From: Taiwanofungus camphoratus
Lineage: Eukaryota; Basidiomycota; Agaricomycetes; Polyporales; Taiwanofungaceae
Assembly: GCA_003999685.1 (NCBI GenBank)
Contig: CP021220.1
Location: 2,418,001-2,482,000 of the forward strand
Length of the DNA stretch: 64,000 nt
Direction of reading: 5' to 3'
Positions 10,821-21,333 of this stretch are shown here, one piece after another. A program made the position numbers and the translations under genes. Positions within the stretch are counted from its first letter, which is position 1; each line of letters starts with the position of its first letter. Under the pieces are notes generated by a model. That model searched no databases and was not told the origin of the DNA. It saw nothing but the letters and a program-made list of their open reading frames with translations.

Positions 10821-11635
10821 TCACACCTTTGACACTATACCTCCCGACCTAATGATATCCAAAAACTTGTCTTTATCCAGAGATGCTAGTATCATATATG
10901 AGACAGTCTCTCACAGAATGCAAAAGCAGGACTCACCCTCTTTTCCTTGACCGATGAGACTGTCCTTTTGCTTTCCCTTCCTATTGTTCTTGGATTTGTG
11001 CCCTATCGTCGGGGCGGGCAAAGTAGGTTTTCCCGAGCCTCTGTGAGCTTTTAATTCCTCTGCCACAACAGAAGAAGCTGCTTGTGACTGCTGTATCACA
11101 TTAAAGAGCTTGACGACTGTGAGCTAAGTGAGCACACAGGTTTCAAACAAGTTCGAAATTTGACCATACCTCCTCTTTGAGCTACTTTTCGCAGCGTCCT
11201 CTCACTTTCCCCTCCCCACCCGCCAATGACGTCCCGAATCCTCCCCTTGTCTTCTTTCTCCTTTCTCTCCACTTGCAGCACTCGCTTCCCCCTCAATTCG
11301 AGTTTCTCATCCTTCCGCTTCCTCTCGACGGATGGCTTCAAAGATAGAGGCAAGGCCGATGGTGCATCTGTGCTCAGCAAAGACTGTAAAGTCGCACCAA
11401 AATGGGTAGTGTCGGTTGCTCGACGTTTGCGCTTTGAGGTCTTTTTTGACTTCGTCCATTTTGCTTCAGCAATTTCGTCTTCTGTGTCGGGAGATACGAC
11501 ATCATCGCTACCAGCTGAAGAATTTTCGGAGGCGGTGCCATCCCGTGAAATCGTCTCAAACTCGCTATGTCGGCCGGCGTCGCCGTCTGATACATCGCCG
11601 CCCGGAGCGAGTTTTCGACGTTTCAACGGAAGCAT
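10821..11635 (-). CDS. RRP15: Ribosomal RNA processing protein 15
   Basis: This encodes a nucleolar protein of the pre-60S particle needed for 25S/5.8S rRNA maturation. It starts MLPLKRRKLAPGGD at 11635, then runs through an acidic, Ser-rich stretch and the basic patch TSKRKRRATD. The family core follows: THFGATLQSLLS, ESERTLRKVAQRG joined to VVKLFNVIQQSQAA, then HRGSGKPTLPAP. The end is KDKFLDIIRSGGIVSKV with TGA at 10821-10823. Two short introns split the gene, one at 11117-11169 and one from about 10887 to 10937. It is divergent from the ankyrin-DIL gene, with about 430 bases between start codons. Confidence 0.93.
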
Positions 11636-12065
11636 AGGCGCAGGCAGTAAAAGTATGGATACAATAGGGAGGGGACGGTTGATGATAGATCAGTGAAGTC
11701 TTAAGCTTCAATATACGAAGTTTAGCCCTGTATGAAACCGAATTTGCTCGATTGCTCGAAAAGGGCCGCTGAAGGGAGGAAATCAAATAGGCGCCCAGTT
11801 ATGCAGCAGTTCATTCTCGCTGAAATCGTGACTTGGAAACGAAGCCTCTGCCAATCATTGGTTTGCAGTGCTCTCAACTCTCGAGAAATTGGTGATTTAC
11901 AATCCTGGCGACAAAACGAAACGTAGAGAACGAGAAACAGTGATTTCGCCGATCCCGGTCTCCATACGTTTATGTGTCCGTACTTTACCATCGGACAACC
12001 GCGCAATCAACTAACCCAAGGCGACCATATTTCTCATATCTGACCGCAGACTTGTGCATCGCCAA
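11636..12065. promoter_or_regulatory. Divergent promoter region RRP15 / ankyrin-DIL gene
   Basis: These 430 bases separate two divergent start codons and must hold both promoters and 5' UTRs. No clear TATA box or repeat stands out, and short open frames here are not convincing. Confidence 0.45.
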
Positions 12066-15000
12066 ATGGCATCTTCGTCACTCACACCGGGCGATCTGAT
12101 TGTGGAACCAGACTTGCAGCCCCTCTATCCGACAACGTTACAGATGGCGCATCTTCTTTCCCCAAACGTTGGACTCTCGCCATTGCAAAAGGCTGAGCTG
12201 GTGTCTCACTGCCTTACACGCGCCTGTCAATTTGGAGAACTGTCTCTGCTTTCCTACTTGCTCACAGATCACAACGCACAGACGTACTTGGACCTTGCGA
12301 AGCAAGACGAGGATGGTTTAGGTCTTATAAGCGTTGCTATACTCGGATTTGGATCAGAGTCAGATAGGGAAGTAGAACGAGAAGAATGTGTCAGACTTCT
12401 CATATCCGAAGGGTGTGATGTCAATGTTGCAGACAAGGGTTTGTTGGCTTCTGTGTTCTAGCATAGTTTGTATTGATTCTCGCATTGTTAGCGGGGTGGA
12501 CTGCTCTCCACTATGCTTCACTCCTCTCACCTCCAACGTTGGTATCACATCTACTGACTCATGGCGCTTCGCCGTTCTCTTTGACCCGCCGGAAATTGAC
12601 TCCTCTTGACGTTGTCACGGGTCATTCGACTGTTCCTGGCAGAGAGGATGTTGCATTGCTACTGGAGGAAGCGATGCGTGAAGAAGGATGGAAGGGTGGT
12701 CGAATGGAGGAACAGAGGCGATCCTTTGAGCAGCGCATGCGCCGGGTAGGGAAACGGAAGAACGTGCAAGGTGACATAGAAAGGATGCTGGGCATCAGCA
12801 CACGATGGTGGGGCGACGAAGACTCTAACTTCTCCGCTGATCTCTCAGACGAAGAGGATGAGGGAAAAATAACTAGTGACGAGTGTTTTGTAAGTTTCCT
12901 AGAAGTGTCATCAGCCCGGTATATCCCTCACAGTGTCTGCAGACACCATCACCGGACTACACTTCAATGCTCGTCTTCTCGCCCCTTGCGCTTCCGGACA
13001 TCTTCCAGTCCCTTATCACTGATTTTGAACCGTCGTTGAGAAACGCGGAGCCTGCGAATGCACTTTATATGCTTGCACGATTTGCCTGTTTGAACTGCGA
13101 TCATAACTGGTTGGAGGATTTGATCATCGGAGCTACTGATGCCATCGAGGAGACTTTTTTTGTGAGTTCCCTTTCCTCTATAGCTCCTGTAATCATGTAC
13201 GAGGTCTTGGTCTCAGAATCGGGCAGACGACACAACTTCTCTAATTTTCTGGCTCTACAACACGACTGTGTGGCTTCATCTCATGCGCTGTGACAAAGCT
13301 ATAACTCAAACGTGTGAGATGCTTGGGTCGTTTGCGCTAATAGAGGAAATCCTTAATTCCGTGTTTGGTAACCTTTTGTTTTTCTCCGAGCATGTATGGC
13401 ATTTCTGACGTGTTGTTAGTTTTCATCATCCGGTATGCTGAAAGAAAAATTGATCAGCTGCTAGACGCAGCACTCCTCGAATATTCTCCGCTTTCCAATG
13501 AATTCGACTCGATACAATTTGAATCCGAGTGGTCGTTCCTTAGGTCGTTCGGCAACAAGAAAAAAGCAGCGAATGCTAATGGTGCAACGGTGCGGAGCGG
13601 TACACCTTCATCTCCGAACCTTCCGAGTCGACCACCATCTCCATCGATTGCGCAAGTGTCCACATCGCCTACTAATCAACGGAGTTTTGCGTCCTTAAGG
13701 CAGACCCTCGCTCGGGGACGCGCTCCTTCGGGGACCACACCTTTGCAAGCGCTATTCGTCGATCCTGTTCCTTCCGTTCCCCCTCCACCCTCCCCAAAAG
13801 ACATTACCTCGTTTATGACCGCCCTGCATACCTTGCTCACTCTTTCTGGAATTAATCCGGCACTGATAATACAACTATGGTCACAAGTTATGTATTGGAC
13901 TGCATGTAAGAAGGTACTTCCTCTTCTGTTTCAGTGCAGTTTTGGTTATATCTGCACAGGTGAGACGTTCAATCGCGTATTGACACGAAAGAAGTATCTA
14001 TGTCGGTATGTGACGATCTTTACAATCTTTGGACTCGGCATGTTAAGGTGATATCCCCGGCTAGCTCGAGAGCAGTGCAAATCAGTATGAACCTTAGCAT
14101 ACTAGAAGAGTGGATTGGAGAGATGCAGCTACCCCGTGGTGTGGGGTCACATTTTGCTCCTGTAAAGGACTTGTTGAACTGGCTCCAGGTAGGATCATCT
14201 ATATGGCCTGTTCTGCATTACGCTAACTTATCTGGAGTGTCTATCTTCGATCACTGAGTTCCCTAATCTTATTGCTACCATTCAAACGATGAGGAATCTC
14301 AATCCGTTACAGGTATCATCGTCGCATTCTCAAACAATTTGTCAGGTCTCACTCGACCAACACTTCTAGATGCGTCGAGCCGTACGCGATTACCGATATG
14401 AAGTCAATGAATCTAGAATGACCGAGGAATGTAACCAATATCTTGCACAACTGCAGAAGGATTGGGAACGGCATAGGGTGAAACTTGGTGTTGAAGCGCT
14501 ACGCAAAGAAGTCGGTGATCCCAGTTCTCTCAATCCGATCACTCCCCGCTTATACCATGTATGTTTAGATTGATGAACGAGAACGCGAACGTGAAGAATC
14601 CGTCAGCGTCTCGCCTTCCTTGCACGATGTTCCAATCGTTCCAGATAGTGGTTCACCTGTGCTGTCTCAGGAGACTTCCTCTGCGCAGCGGCACCTTGAC
14701 GCATTGTTTGACCGCAGTTACGAAAAGTCGTCTTGGGAGCCAGCAAAGGCTCCTGAACCGCTGGGCGAGCTGTTAGACTCAAGACACATGCTGCCTTTGC
14801 TGCTTCCATCAGACCCGCGAATGTTGGGCGCGTTGCCAACTGAACGCTCGATTTCAGACGAGGAAAAACGTAGCAATCCTAGACTTAGTCAGGATTCCAC
14901 TGCAAGCCGTGCGAGTTTCGGCTCACGTGGAGCTATGGCTTGGCGACTTGACAGCAAGAAGCTGCGTGAAGTTGGTGTGGGTACCCTGCAATTCATCGAC

Positions 15001-15240
15001 GGTTCTAGAGCCGCTACTCGGTGGATAAGACCTACCGAATTCGATGAAGAAGATTGGGACAAGTCCCCACCATACTCTTACGACGACGTACACCCAGATT
15101 ATGGCGATTTGACCGTGGAGACTCACTTTACCCCGCTCACAAGGAAGCCATCTGCACGAAGCAGGGGAAGGACGAGTGTCTTGGATTCCGCCACACCCAT
15201 TGAATATAATAATAGTTTGGTGGATGCGTCTACTACATGA
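12066..15240 (+). CDS. Ankyrin repeat and DIL (dilute) domain protein
   Basis: This is a fungal protein that joins N-terminal ankyrin repeats to a DIL domain, the cargo-binding fold at the tail of class V myosins, without a motor. The start is MASSSLTPGDLIVEPD. Ankyrin-like helices include RLLISEGCDVNVADK, joined across an intron to GWTALHYASLLSPPTL and HLLTHGASPF. A linker contains MRRVGKRKNVQGDIERMLG. The DIL part reads FMTALHTLLTLSGINPALII, FNRVLTRKKYLC, QISMNLSILEEWIGEMQLP and a helical MRRAVRDYRYEVNESRM block. The C-terminal 200 residues are Ser-rich and end VDASTT at 15240. Roughly nine exons are needed. A role in actin-linked vesicle traffic is inferred from the DIL domain only. Confidence 0.87.
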
Positions 15241-15701
15241 TGGACATCGTAATTTGAGTTCATCGTCATATAGTCTGTGCACTGCTCTCGTTCTCTATTC
15301 GTTATCTGACGTCCTACGCATTTTGCATATTTATACCCATATACATTGCATTCCAACACTTGTTACTAGTAGAATCTTTTGTGTATTAGAAGAGCTGTTC
15401 TTCAAAGAACATTGTTCGGCTCACTTGTTTTCCTGCTTGCGGGTGCTGACTTGGTTATAATTTATCATTTGCACGTTGGCCGCGCCAGCCGTTCGATTTC
15501 AAACTCCGTGGCGATTTGCTTCCATGGCAGGGGCACAGCCGCCGCCTCGCGTTCCAAGGTCCTTGTAGAACTACTAAAAGTACCGTACAGACTCATTATT
15601 ACAGCCTTGTACTGCTTCATCCACAAAACCCCTTTGAAACCTGGTCTGCCAGTGCCCTTTAGTGAGGCCATTACACCCCATCCTTTGAAGGTTTTCAGAG
15701 C
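15241..15701. other. Intergenic region between tandem plus-strand genes
   Basis: This is the 3' flank of the ankyrin-DIL gene and the promoter of the rhomboid gene. The 3' part is pyrimidine-rich. No coding exon or RNA gene is visible. Confidence 0.4.
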
Positions 15702-17863
15702 ATGGCATCTGAATCCTCGTTTCATGATCACGAACCTACGGGCTACTCAAACGACAGCGGCCTCGATCGTCGGGGCCATAGTTACAGTGTTTCTACGACT
15801 CGTCTCCTCGAACCTGATGCGATAGTTCCGAGGGCAGGGGAATCCACGGATTCCGTGTATGATTCGGCTTACAGACCCGTTTTTGCGGAAGATAATTATG
15901 ACTATGACCGTGGCTACTCAAACCCTGGCTACTCAACAGACACGTTGAGAGACAAACGTGATGCGTCTCTGGAGCCTAGTGATCCAAATGCTTTCAAAGA
16001 ATCAGGCAATTATCAGGATCTAGGTATGTCTTAGGCCGACCACGTACCTGACAGTATCATCAACAACACTCTGCAGACTATGCCGAGCCTCCCCCACTGC
16101 CTCCACAATCACCCTCGAAGACACCGAACATTTTCCAAAGGTATTTCGGGCTATATCCTTTAGAACAGCGGATAGCAGACAAACAACGTGGGATAGGCAT
16201 ACAGAGACATCCCTTCGTAGGTATGTCAGTAACATGTTCTCTGCTGTTAGTTGTCGAGACTTATGGATTGCTAGTGTGGGCGTTAACGGTTGCCATGCTT
16301 GGTGTCTTGATATATGAACTAGTAACGAACTCGAAGGCGCAGGGAACGCCATTTTCATTCAAGGTATGAGGAACCCTCTGGACTAGGACTTCTGCATTCA
16401 TCAATATGTGTAGCCGGTCGTGAATCCGATGCTGGGCCCGTCGGGAAGCGCGTTGATCAATGTAGGTGCACGATTCCCGCCATGTATGAAAGATGTACAG
16501 GGCGTTCCGATCACTACGCAATTTGCCTGTACGTGTGCGACAGTTTCTCCCGTGTCCACTCGACTCAGGTCGATTTCAGGTCCCAATGATACTGCCAACC
16601 CTCCCGACAGGATTTGCTCACTGGAGCAAATTTGTGGTTTTGGTGGATTCCACGACGAGACACCAAATCAGTCGTTTAGGTACGGCTCATCAGATCTTCT
16701 TTGTGCTTTAGCAGCTTCTGTAGCCTTGAATGTTTTCTCGTAGGTTCATTATCCCAGTGTTTCTACATGCTGGAATCATTCATTATGCTCTAAACATGCT
16801 CGCGCAGTTGACTACATCTGCTCAGGTAAATGAAAGCGTGACCACCAGTATTCAATGCTTATGATGTAGTCCACAGGTCGAACGAGAGATGGGTTCCCTG
16901 ACATTTCTGGTCCTGTACATGGCATCAGGAATCTTTGGGTCCGTAGTCAACTCTTCTGACGTGCATGATAGCCGATCTTTTTACAGCAATGTTCTCGGTG
17001 GCAACTTCGCCCTTGTCGGGTCACCATCTGTAGGTGCCAGTGGGGCCATATTCGGTACGACAGCGGTTGGTATCGGTTTTAATGCACAAGAAAGCGGCGC
17101 TGATTAGGCATATTCCAGGTTGCGTGGGTAGATCTGTTCGCTCACTGGAGATATCAATATAATCCTGTAAAGAAGGTGCAGTCGTCGTCTCATGATGCAC
17201 CTAATTTCTGAATTTACCGTCTCGTGTGTACATAAGTTGATGTACATGATCATTGAACTTATCATTGGTATCGCGGTCGGATTCATTCCATGTAAGTCAT
17301 TGCTGGATTCATTACTACCAATTCTGGCCTGACTTTGACTGCTTGCAGACGTCGATAATTTTGGTTCGTGCACTCTTCATCTTCATGTCTGAGTTTGACG
17401 CTCATCCTTCATTGCAGCACATCTGGGAGGTCTGCTCATGGGGCTCCTTGTGGGAATGGCATTCTACCCAATCATTAGTCCCTCCAGAAGGCATAAGATC
17501 ATTGTGCTCTGCTTCAGACTGGCAGCGATACCAGTTGCGATCGTGCTATTTGTAGTCCTGACTCGGAACTTTTACACATCGAATCCATATGCGGGTACGT
17601 CTCCCGTAGATTCATGCCTATGAATGCGGTCCTTGACAACGCATCTTAGCCTGCTCCTGGTGTCGCTATCTTTCTTGCATTCCAACCTCTGCCAACAATC
17701 ACTGTAAAGGGTATGTGGCTCATTATTATTATTGAACAGAATTCACTGATAATCGCGATGCTTCTTTTCTACAGGACTGGTATGTCATATACATGAGTGT
17801 GTGTACTGGATGCCTGACTGTTTGGACACAGGATTGAACACGACGTCCTCAACCTCGTTCTGA
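15702..17863 (+). CDS. Rhomboid family intramembrane serine protease
   Basis: This encodes a polytopic membrane protease of the rhomboid family, which cleaves transmembrane substrates, probably in the secretory or endosomal system. A disordered cytosolic leader of about 150 residues starts MASESSFHDHEPTGY. Motifs follow in order: HPFVVWALTVAMLGV (first membrane helix), PVVNPMLGPSGSALINVGAR, NDTANPPDRICSLEQICGFG, FLHAGIIHYALNMLAQ, VEREMGSLTFLVLYM, the catalytic GSPSVGASGAIFGT (Ser of GASG) and the catalytic His in NFAHLGGLLMG. The tail is ACSWCRYLSCIPTSANNHC. About thirteen exons are needed. Two are tiny: 17349-17363 (15 nt, just before the catalytic His) and 17775-17779 (5 nt). The stop TGA is at 17861-17863. 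Confidence 0.92.
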
Positions 17864-18261
17864 TCCTTTTTCCGGTCTCCACCCAGCTTGAATGCTGGTA
17901 TTCCTTTATTAATGCATCACAGCAATTGCGGACTTCACTACGGACCATTGCATACGGAGAGTTTGCTCCGTCACTACCATTCATTTCACCTTATTGTTGC
18001 GGACCATCGCTGTCGAACTTTTCATGAGTCCATATCGTGCATCTGTCATATATAATGTCCTATTGCAAGCAATTTCATGTGGTGTCTGGCCACAATCGGC
18101 AGAACTGCATCGACCCTTATGTGGAAGGGAGAACGGGCGCCAGATCATTGAATTGAATGTTCTTTAAATGACATGCTACAAATGAGATTCAATAATACAG
18201 CTGACTAAAAAATCGAGATGCGGTTTATTTGTGGGAGGTGAAAACACATGCATCAATTAGC
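17864..18261. other. Convergent intergenic region
   Basis: This separates the rhomboid stop codon from that of the coiled-coil gene on the other strand. It is expected to hold only 3' UTRs, and nothing else is visible. Confidence 0.45.
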
Positions 18262-19296
18262 CTATGCTCCAGTAGTGTCTACTGAAGAAGTGACTGGAGC
18301 ATTTCTGGTATCTTCCTGTGAGAGTGTGTCTCGCTGGTCAGCTCGAGGGGCGGAAGCAGTGGGACTATTTAGATCCGGTGATGTCCCGACAGAATCCTTG
18401 GTATTACTTCGAGAATTAGTGAAATCCATCACAGGCGTTGGAAGAGCGTGGAACGTAGTTAACGATTTGGACAAGTCATCCAGCTGTAAGGTTGTCTCAG
18501 ACACCATCAAGTAGCGAGATAGGACATTGCGGCTTACTTTACTCATGATGCCATCGATTGCAGCCCTCCTTCCTTTGAACGACTCTGCAAGATTAGCGAA
18601 CTCTAGATCTCTCGCCGCCTTCCTTTGCTCCTCTGCTTCTCCAGGATCCTCCCAGTCCTCCCCCGCATGAATGGTATCGGAATGTACACGTCCCACACCT
18701 GCAGCGGGCCGTTTCGCGCCTCGCGCCTCGCCGGCTCCGATGCCCTCCATCTGAACGTGCATGCCTGCAATCTCGTTCTGCAGCTCTCGGATGCGGGTAA
18801 GATGTGACCAGAGCTCATCCTTTGTCCGATCGAACTGCGTGCCTGGGTAGTCTGGCCCGGGGTGCCGGTCAGTCGTGGTAGGAGACATCATGACTCCCAC
18901 GAGGTTGCCGGAGTAGGGATCGTAGAGGGGCTCCTGCGCAGAGGTCGGGCTCGACGCGGCCGACCGTATCGCTTGCGCAGACGGGCTCGCGGTCTGTTCG
19001 GAATGTTCCAACGAAGTGGCGCTTGCGACCAGGTTCAATTTCTGGGCTTCTGGGGGAGTATCGGTCTTCGTTGCAGTATTCACGCCAAGATTGTGTCCGT
19101 GTAGTTCAGCAAGGACAGCGTCGTGGGGTGTGGACAAGGCAGCCGTCACTGCGCGCTCCATGGAGGGACGGGTGGTGGAAGCCTGATCTACATCATTTCT
19201 CAATGGAGTTTGAGACGGCGCACTAGCTGAGTGCTGCAAGGCTGTGTGCGACACTTTCCGAGCGTTCGACCTGGATGGGAGGAGCGAACCAAGCAT
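18262..19296 (-). CDS. Hypothetical coiled-coil protein
   Basis: I do not recognise this 344-residue protein. It is read without introns from ATG at 19296, starting MLGSLLPSRSNARKV. The first 130 residues are Ser/Thr/Ala-rich and look disordered. A tyrosine-containing patch (LYDPYSGNLVGVMMSP) leads into a helical, probably coiled-coil region: DRTKDELWSHLTRIRELQ, NEIAGMHVQMEGIG, then EEQRKAARDLEFANLAESF and DGIMSKVSRNVLSRYLMV. The C-terminus is again disordered and acidic. There is no signal peptide or membrane segment. The uninterrupted frame and the coherent protein composition make it very likely a real gene. The 5' flank carries two related E-box-like repeats (19339 and 19549). Confidence 0.75.
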   Translation of the reverse strand: MLGSLLPSRSNARKVSHTALQHSASAPSQTPLRNDVDQASTTRPSMERAVTAALSTPHDAVLAELHGHNLGVNTATKTDTPPEAQKLNLVASATSLEHSEQTASPSAQAIRSAASSPTSAQEPLYDPYSGNLVGVMMSPTTTDRHPGPDYPGTQFDRTKDELWSHLTRIRELQNEIAGMHVQMEGIGAGEARGAKRPAAGVGRVHSDTIHAGEDWEDPGEAEEQRKAARDLEFANLAESFKGRRAAIDGIMSKVSRNVLSRYLMVSETTLQLDDLSKSLTTFHALPTPVMDFTNSRSNTKDSVGTSPDLNSPTASAPRADQRDTLSQEDTRNAPVTSSVDTTGA

Positions 19297-20423
19297 GTCA
19301 TGTACATAACTGACGACAAGTACCAGTTTACAATATCACGAGCGCACATGTGGCACGTGCCAAGCTGATCTGGGCAAGTCTAGTATACGTTTCACAACCG
19401 AGCTTGAGATATGATCGAATCCTTTAGTAGGTTCGACCAGCTCTTGAAGATGATCAATTTTGCATGCTCTAGAATTCAAGCGAGGCTCTTTCTGGCACTG
19501 CCATCTCCACACTGTGGTCATTGGCACTAAGTATCAGATACGAAAATAACGAGCGAGCGCACATGCACATATGTGGCATGCCTGAACTGCGAGCTGAACA
19601 AACGCGACGGAGGAAGAGCTGCAGATGAACGAGTCAATCATAAAGGCGAAAGAAGAATTTCATCTTTTGCTTGCAAGCATTTGACTATGATTTCCTGAAG
19701 TGCTGGCTTCAGAGGAAGGTAATTTGGACACCGGCGACATCGTGTCAGACAGCGGAGTAGAAGAAACCGACACTGTGCTAGGGGAGGAATACCGAGGTCA
19801 GGGAACGTACCAGGACTAGCAGTCGTCCATACATCCAGTGTTACATCCTTATGCCCTACGCGCATTCCGACACAGGCAGCTATGGGTAATTTCCGCCCTC
19901 ACAAATAGTTTCGCGTTGGACACCACGCCATGCAATTGGCTGTCCATATACCCCGTCTCTTCGTTCCCTAATGCTGTTAATGTATTCTACGGCCGTTGGC
20001 GTATGCAAATTTTAAGCTATCGGCTTCCAAACACATGGCAGCGATGAGTGCTGGCGAGGCTAATTCCGTTCTTGGAGCTTAAAGCTTGGATTCCAAAATA
20101 TTCGACGCCTTACCAAGAAAATCAAATCGTCGGCAGACAAGCGCATGGATGACCTGTCAGTTTCATTGCATAGCAAAGATGATACCCCTCCCCTACCCCT
20201 CCCCAATTACAACACCGCATCAGTGACCCCAATTCGCTGCCAAGATTATCGAAAACCATGGAAACTAATATCTACAAAAGTGCCACACATCTATGTATTA
20301 AATTGATACACCCAGCGTTCAAGCTATACTACCATAATAGCCAATAAATCCCATGGGTCTAATTTGATATACCCGGTACGATAAGGAGACACGGGGCTTC
20401 CAAGAGGTGAGGAAATTCGTTCC
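19297..20423. other. Intergenic region with a duplicated E-box-like motif
   Basis: About 1.1 kb lies upstream of the coiled-coil gene and downstream of the REXO4-fold gene. Two related segments begin near 19339 and 19549; both contain CGAGCGCACATG followed by GTGGCA. Short frames here did not splice in frame into the coiled-coil gene when tested. Confidence 0.4.
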
Positions 20424-21333
20424 TCATGAGTAGCACCGCGAGAACGTGCTCGGCGGCATAATCGAAGGCCACTGTCCTTCTGAAATGGTGACCTCCCATT
20501 CGGTGGCAGATCGATATAGATCAACTGCTGCGCGTGCATTTTCTAGCTGGAATTAGGGCATTGGAAATAATGACCCATGAGCACAATGAGCACAGTCGGA
20601 ATCACGGAACGAGGCCGAAAATTTGTACGGACAGCGTCTATTTTGCCTTCCTGGATTCTACGGCGCATAAATTGCCACATGAGGGTTTGCAGACCGGGAA
20701 CTTGGTGAGGAGTTCGAAGGGCATTGCGGAAAGGCTGGTACAATGCAACGTCACGGGTCGCGACCGCAGGATGCGGTACTCCTAAAACTGGTCCGAATTA
20801 GGTATGTAAGAAGATGAACTCAGCATGCACCACATTGGTGATGGGAAGATCCCGTGGTGTGAAAGGAGAAGCTTCACCGGAGAGATCCACCCATAGGGAG
20901 TGGCCAACCAGAATCTTGCCTCGAATTAAGTTTGCAACGCGCTGCCGAACTTCGTTAAATTTCATCGCGTTGTCTGAAAAGGTACGTGGTAGTAGAACGG
21001 GCAGGCGGTGTTAGCCGTCACTATGTGCAGGCACACGGGTCATGTGGACATACTATTGGAATCCAGATGGGCCGGCTCAATGCCTGTCGTGCCTGTGCGG
21101 TAATCTGAGACCGGCATTGTTGGCTGCACGAATGTTTCGAAAACGGTTGTTGCCCGGAAATTAACGATGACGACTCTTCTAAATGACGAGCTTTAGTACA
21201 GACACCGCGGGCAACGTGATCGGGAATACGCTAGCATGGGTGTACTGCCTCCGGGACCGCATCCGACGCAGGTGCATGATATACTGAGGATCTGGTCTGC
21301 AGTCGGTACTGGATACTTCACGCTCTGAGACAT
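20424..21333 (-). CDS. REXO4-fold RNase T/DEDD-type protein with degenerate active site
   Basis: Five exons (21333-21230, 21178-21054, 20973-20878, 20787-20633, 20546-20424) give an intact 200-residue protein with the REXO4/Rex4 exonuclease fold. It starts MSQSVKYPVPTADQIL. The Exo I block reads ISCTCVGCGPGGSTPMLARV where active relatives have LDCEMVG, so Asp and Glu are replaced by Ser and Thr. Next come FETFVQPTMPVSDYRTGTTG, the Exo II block GHSLWVDLSVLG (Asp kept) and RDVALYQPFRNALRTPHQV. The Exo III block EGKIDALENARAAVDLYRS has Asn where Asp is usual and no His before it. All splice sites are canonical and the frame is maintained, so it looks like an expressed pseudo-enzyme rather than a dead gene. 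RNA binding or scaffolding is only a guess. Confidence 0.82.

Noticed and set aside
16200-16230. A possible 30-nt intron in the rhomboid gene
   Set aside because: A longer 54-nt intron using the later CTAG acceptor restores HPFVVWALT and matches the usual intron size.
20424-21333. Calling the REXO4-fold gene a pseudogene
   Set aside because: At first the Exo I block looked frameshifted, but the frame with ISCTCVGCG aligns without gaps and all exons join in frame, so a pseudo-enzyme is the better reading.
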